DNA of 64,000 bases from Ifrita kowaldi. Lineage: Eukaryota; Chordata; Aves; Passeriformes; Cinclosomatidae. A program made the position numbers and the translations under genes. Where the stretch lies: the NCBI GenBank assembly GCA_013398055.1, contig VZRS01001447.1:336266-400265 (forward strand), read 5' to 3'. Within the stretch, counting starts at the first letter, position 1. Every line of letters begins with the position of its first letter. Below, piece by piece: positions 60,694 through 64,000 of this stretch. The notes below the pieces were generated by a model that had not been told where the DNA came from, did not search any database, and saw nothing but the letters and a program-made list of their open reading frames with translations.

Positions 60694-63600
60694 GCTCATC
60701 TATTCCCAGCATTATCTGATGAAAAGAACAATAAAAAAAGAACGCTTTGTTTAAAAAAGTCCCAACCAGCTCCTCTGTTATCCAAACCAAAACTCCACAC
60801 TTTTCTGAGGTTTCCCTTCCAGAACCACAAAAGATATTGGCACATTCTATAGACGCAGGCACCAGTAAAATCCAATATGTATCTAAAGAAGACTGATTGC
60901 CTGTCCTTACTGCAATGATTCTAAGGCCCAGTGCTCCACAGGGGAGAGATACAAGACGGCCAGGAAAGACATTGTGAAAACAGACAGTGAGCATATAAAT
61001 CACCAGTGCAGCTCAGACATGGAAGCTAGAAAGATGACTCCTATTTGGAAGATAAACTACACTGTATATGCTAAGGCAGAGCAAGAAAATCTTTTGATAT
61101 AAGTAAAATGCAGAATACTGTGGGGACGAGAAAGGAATCAACCTTCTGCCCCTACAGAAAACATTGGCTTTATTGAGCCAGAAACTGGAAAGAGTTATTT
61201 TTTCCTTGGGCTGAAATACCTCCAGACCATAGCTGGGAGGAGGATTGGGGCACTTGCCTACAATGATTCAATCAAGTATGGAAAAAATATATGTTCTTAC
61301 GATGATTTTCTAACACCAAAGAATTTGTCTGCTTTAATAAGCCCAGAGAACCTAAGTGTCTGGTGATTTCTAGTCATAAATGAGGAGCTCATTAAAAGAA
61401 AAAAGTATGAAAAGAAGGCAAAGATTCTGGCAGGAGTCTTGAGAAAACAATTGAAAAACATTCTTGAAGTTTCAGTCATTTTGGTGCAATATTGCAAAGG
61501 CCACAGCTCTGAGCAGTAGTAGTTCTGAACTCCGCCGACCAAGTACCTTAAAGCTCCTGAATTTACTGAATTTTAGACCACAGATTCCGCTTTCCGCCTG
61601 TGACTGGATATTGCCTGCTTAGAACGACGCTCAAAGCTGTGGCTGTGGGAGGGAGCTGCAGAAAGTCATGCTACCTGACCAACAGGAAATTCGACGTGCA
61701 TCAATTCTAAGAGTCCAAAGAGCTGTTGAAAAGTAAGATAAGGTTCAGAAGGGGATTACTGTGTCCTAAATGTGATATTTTTATTGAGAGGGCAATGCTT
61801 AAATTACATTTTTATGAGCCAGAGTGGCATACCATCACTTTTTCATTTTACCGGGAAGCTTGCTGGGACTTCTCTGGTTCACAGCTGCAGAACGGATTAA
61901 TTTTATCCTCTCCTGAATGAGACCTTCAGTCCCAGTGTAACTTCTAACTTGAAAGCAGTGTGCAAGGGTACTGCAAGAGCAAAATTATTATATCATCAGA
62001 GCAAAAGAGAAACAGGAATAAAAATTAGTAAAACACTAGGACTTGATTCAGCAAAACATTTATGTGCATGTTAGCCTTAAGCATCCCTGGTTAGTGAAGC
62101 ACTAAAGCATGTTCTTGGGCTTAATTGAAGTTAATGGGATTTACACAGGTCCTGAAGGTAATCATATGTTTCACTGCTTCATTAAATCAGAATACAAGTA
62201 TTAAAAGGCAAGGGTTATCCTCAGGGAATTCCACTGAAATACAGGGTGATACAAAACTATAAATCATGTTAAGGTATTTACTATTAAAATTCAAACACAA
62301 AAATATGTTAATGAAGGTGCAGGTTGCATAAGACCTGAGCCTCAGAATAGCACTTTGTTTAACAAGATATCTGAGACATAAGACCTATTTCAGTGTAAAA
62401 TCAGAAGTAACTACAGTGAAGCCAAGGCTGACGCAGCTGAGATCAATATTAAACCCCAGAGAAGGGGAATTTTTCTAAAAGTTTGGGGGGAGGGGAAGAA
62501 AAATGGAGAACAGGTCCCCAGAGAATGTGATAAATGGTGATGGGTTAGGCAATATAGCTCTGCTTCCAAAAGCCAGGCTTAATCCCCACTCAGGAGTAGA
62601 CATTGTGCCACATATTTAATCTATCCCTTAGAGAAAGTCAAAAGGATCAAAAGCATCACACAGATACTTAAAGGGAAAGGTCATATTCCCATTGAGGACT
62701 AATGACTATATCCGTTCCTGCAAGCATGGGGATTTCTGGTGAGGGAACTAAAACTGCAGTGTTTCCAGCGTTAACTCTGGCTGTAGGGTGTCTGCTGCCA
62801 CAACAGCTTCTTGAACCCTTCCCCTTTACTCCAAACTACCCTCACGCTGTGAACTTGCAGCTCCCTGTGCTTCTCCTACAGCTTTTCCATACCTTTCAGC
62901 AGAGGGATTTCTTTAACAAAATTAAGCTTTGTGATCAGATCACCCGAAGCCACTGCAATGTCTCAAAACTACCAAAGCCTTTGTGGTTACAGAAGAATTG
63001 TAGAGAGCTGCTATAATTTAAGAGCAGGGATTTTTTTTTCCACTGTAGTGGTTCAATGTGTGTTGTGTGCACACATGTGCTTCAGCACAGATGGAGATTC
63101 AAATGAATATCAGACCCTTTGGTGTGAGTTCAAATTTCCTGAAGGTGTTGGAATGTCTGTAAAACATCAGATGCCCTTTTGGTTGTTTTTTTTATAAATA
63201 CATTTTAATTCTCTGCTGATTTGACATTTCACTTTATTTAGGAAAATCGGGAAAAAAATGACAACATATTGAAAAAAGTCATTATGGAAAAAAAGAACAG
63301 GGAAAGGGAAGGAGGCTTGGATGTCCCTGGCAGCTACCTGCCTTCCTTATACAAAGCCACCTATGATTCTTCTACAACCACAAACAAGCCAGGTTTTCTT
63401 TGTGCTCTGTCCAGAAAGGAAGTTCAAAATATGTACATCTACTCCAAAGCTATTAATCTTTTTTATAAGATTACTGGGGAGAGTAGAGAACCATTGTCAT
63501 ATTTCTTAAAATTAATTTTCCCCAAATCCTCAGGAATCTTTAAAGTAAGGTTTAAGATATTCTTTCTTTTCTTTATTCTTCTCCTAACACATTTACCTCC

Positions 63601-64000
63601 TAAACAATAGTTACTTTATGACTGTTTTACTTTTTTACTGGCTATATTCATTTCTCTGTTTCTTCAGGAAAGAAAAAAAAAAAAGACAAAAAAACCCCCA
63701 AAAAAGCCCAACCCCCAAAACTTTAGACCCCTGCATTGTTGGCTTTAGTTTGAGCTTGCTACTATCAACCCAGACCCACACGGCTGGAGAGGCTGTGTTT
63801 CCACAAAGGCTGAAGGATATATTGCATGAAAGAGTTTCTAAATGGTCAGTAAGACCAAGAAAACAACAATCTTTGAACCTTTGGATTCTCAAAAATGGTT
63901 TCAATTGCATATTGAAAGTAACATAAGGCAAAACAGCAACAAAAATCAGAGTCAGGCCCCTAAACAAATGTCATCACTGCTTAGACTTCAGTAAGGGTGT
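60694..64000. other. Anonymous non-coding DNA
   Basis: No gene was recognised. Open frames reach 125 codons (60626-61003 minus) but none has a recognisable domain. A decayed old repeat lies at 62.05-62.2 kb. A Lys/Arg-rich plus frame at 63269-63610 follows an acceptor-like TTTATTTAG but has no supporting donor or homology. Confidence 0.5.
62046..62205. repeat. Decayed ancient amniote palindromic repeat (tentative)
   Basis: Begins 'acttgattcagcaaaacatt', passes through 'catgttagccttaagcat' and 'gaagttaatgggatttacac', and ends 'cactgcttcattaaatcag', roughly the reverse complement of the start. It fits the same AAGCA/TGCTT palindromic family suspected at 18.68 kb. Strong divergence indicates an old insertion. 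The family name is uncertain. Confidence 0.45.

Noticed and set aside
60352..60699. 115-codon minus frame containing an internal repeat of itself
   Set aside because: It crosses the single-N join and reads the same 204-base block twice; an assembly artefact.
63269..63610. 113-codon Lys/Arg-rich frame after an acceptor-like site
   Set aside because: No donor, no homology and low-complexity A-rich start; not enough to call an exon.

Overview
This window looks like bird nuclear DNA, most likely an AT-rich, CpG-poor stretch of a large chromosome: an intergenic gene desert or the inside of a very long intron. The case for a bird rests on its repeats. Several copies of the CR1 LINE carry the avian 3' end, one with the terminal ATTCTATG 8-mer repeats, and there is one long terminal repeat of a type common in neoavian genomes. 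I found no protein-coding gene, rRNA, tRNA, CRISPR array or bacterial-type operon. The longest uninterrupted reading frames are about 115-145 codons. None resembles a protein I recognise, and several lie inside repeats or cross assembly gaps.

Layout. 1-6528 is anonymous AT-rich DNA with one 16-bp palindrome. 6529-7778 holds an old CR1 fragment and a clear CR1 3' end, both on the plus strand. 7779-18135 is anonymous, with a 22-bp perfect palindrome, a G-quadruplex motif and two stretches that read like conserved non-coding sequence. 18136-36568 contains three minus-strand CR1 tails that share diagnostic sequence with one another, plus decayed palindromic repeats (about 18.7 and 35.0 kb). 36150-41534 carries an unusual cluster of near-ideal splice donors on the plus strand, which could mark an unannotated non-coding transcript. 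43117-43218 is the 3' end of an ancient CR1. 50.3-51.1 kb has CA and TGTC microsatellites.

52392-55073 is the most disturbed part. A block of about 1.2 kb appears twice, on either side of a 224-base gap, with six substitutions and no net indel. This is best explained as two alleles placed in tandem by the assembler. Just beyond it lie a GC-richer segment and a retroviral LTR on the minus strand (55426-56040) with an AAGG microsatellite inside it. A second, smaller artefact of the same kind flanks a single N at 60488. A further CR1 3' end lies at 58210-58381.

No genes act together here, and I found no convincing new biological system. The points most worth checking are the two probable false duplications, the perfect palindromes, the ancient palindromic repeats, the splice-donor cluster and the candidate conserved elements.
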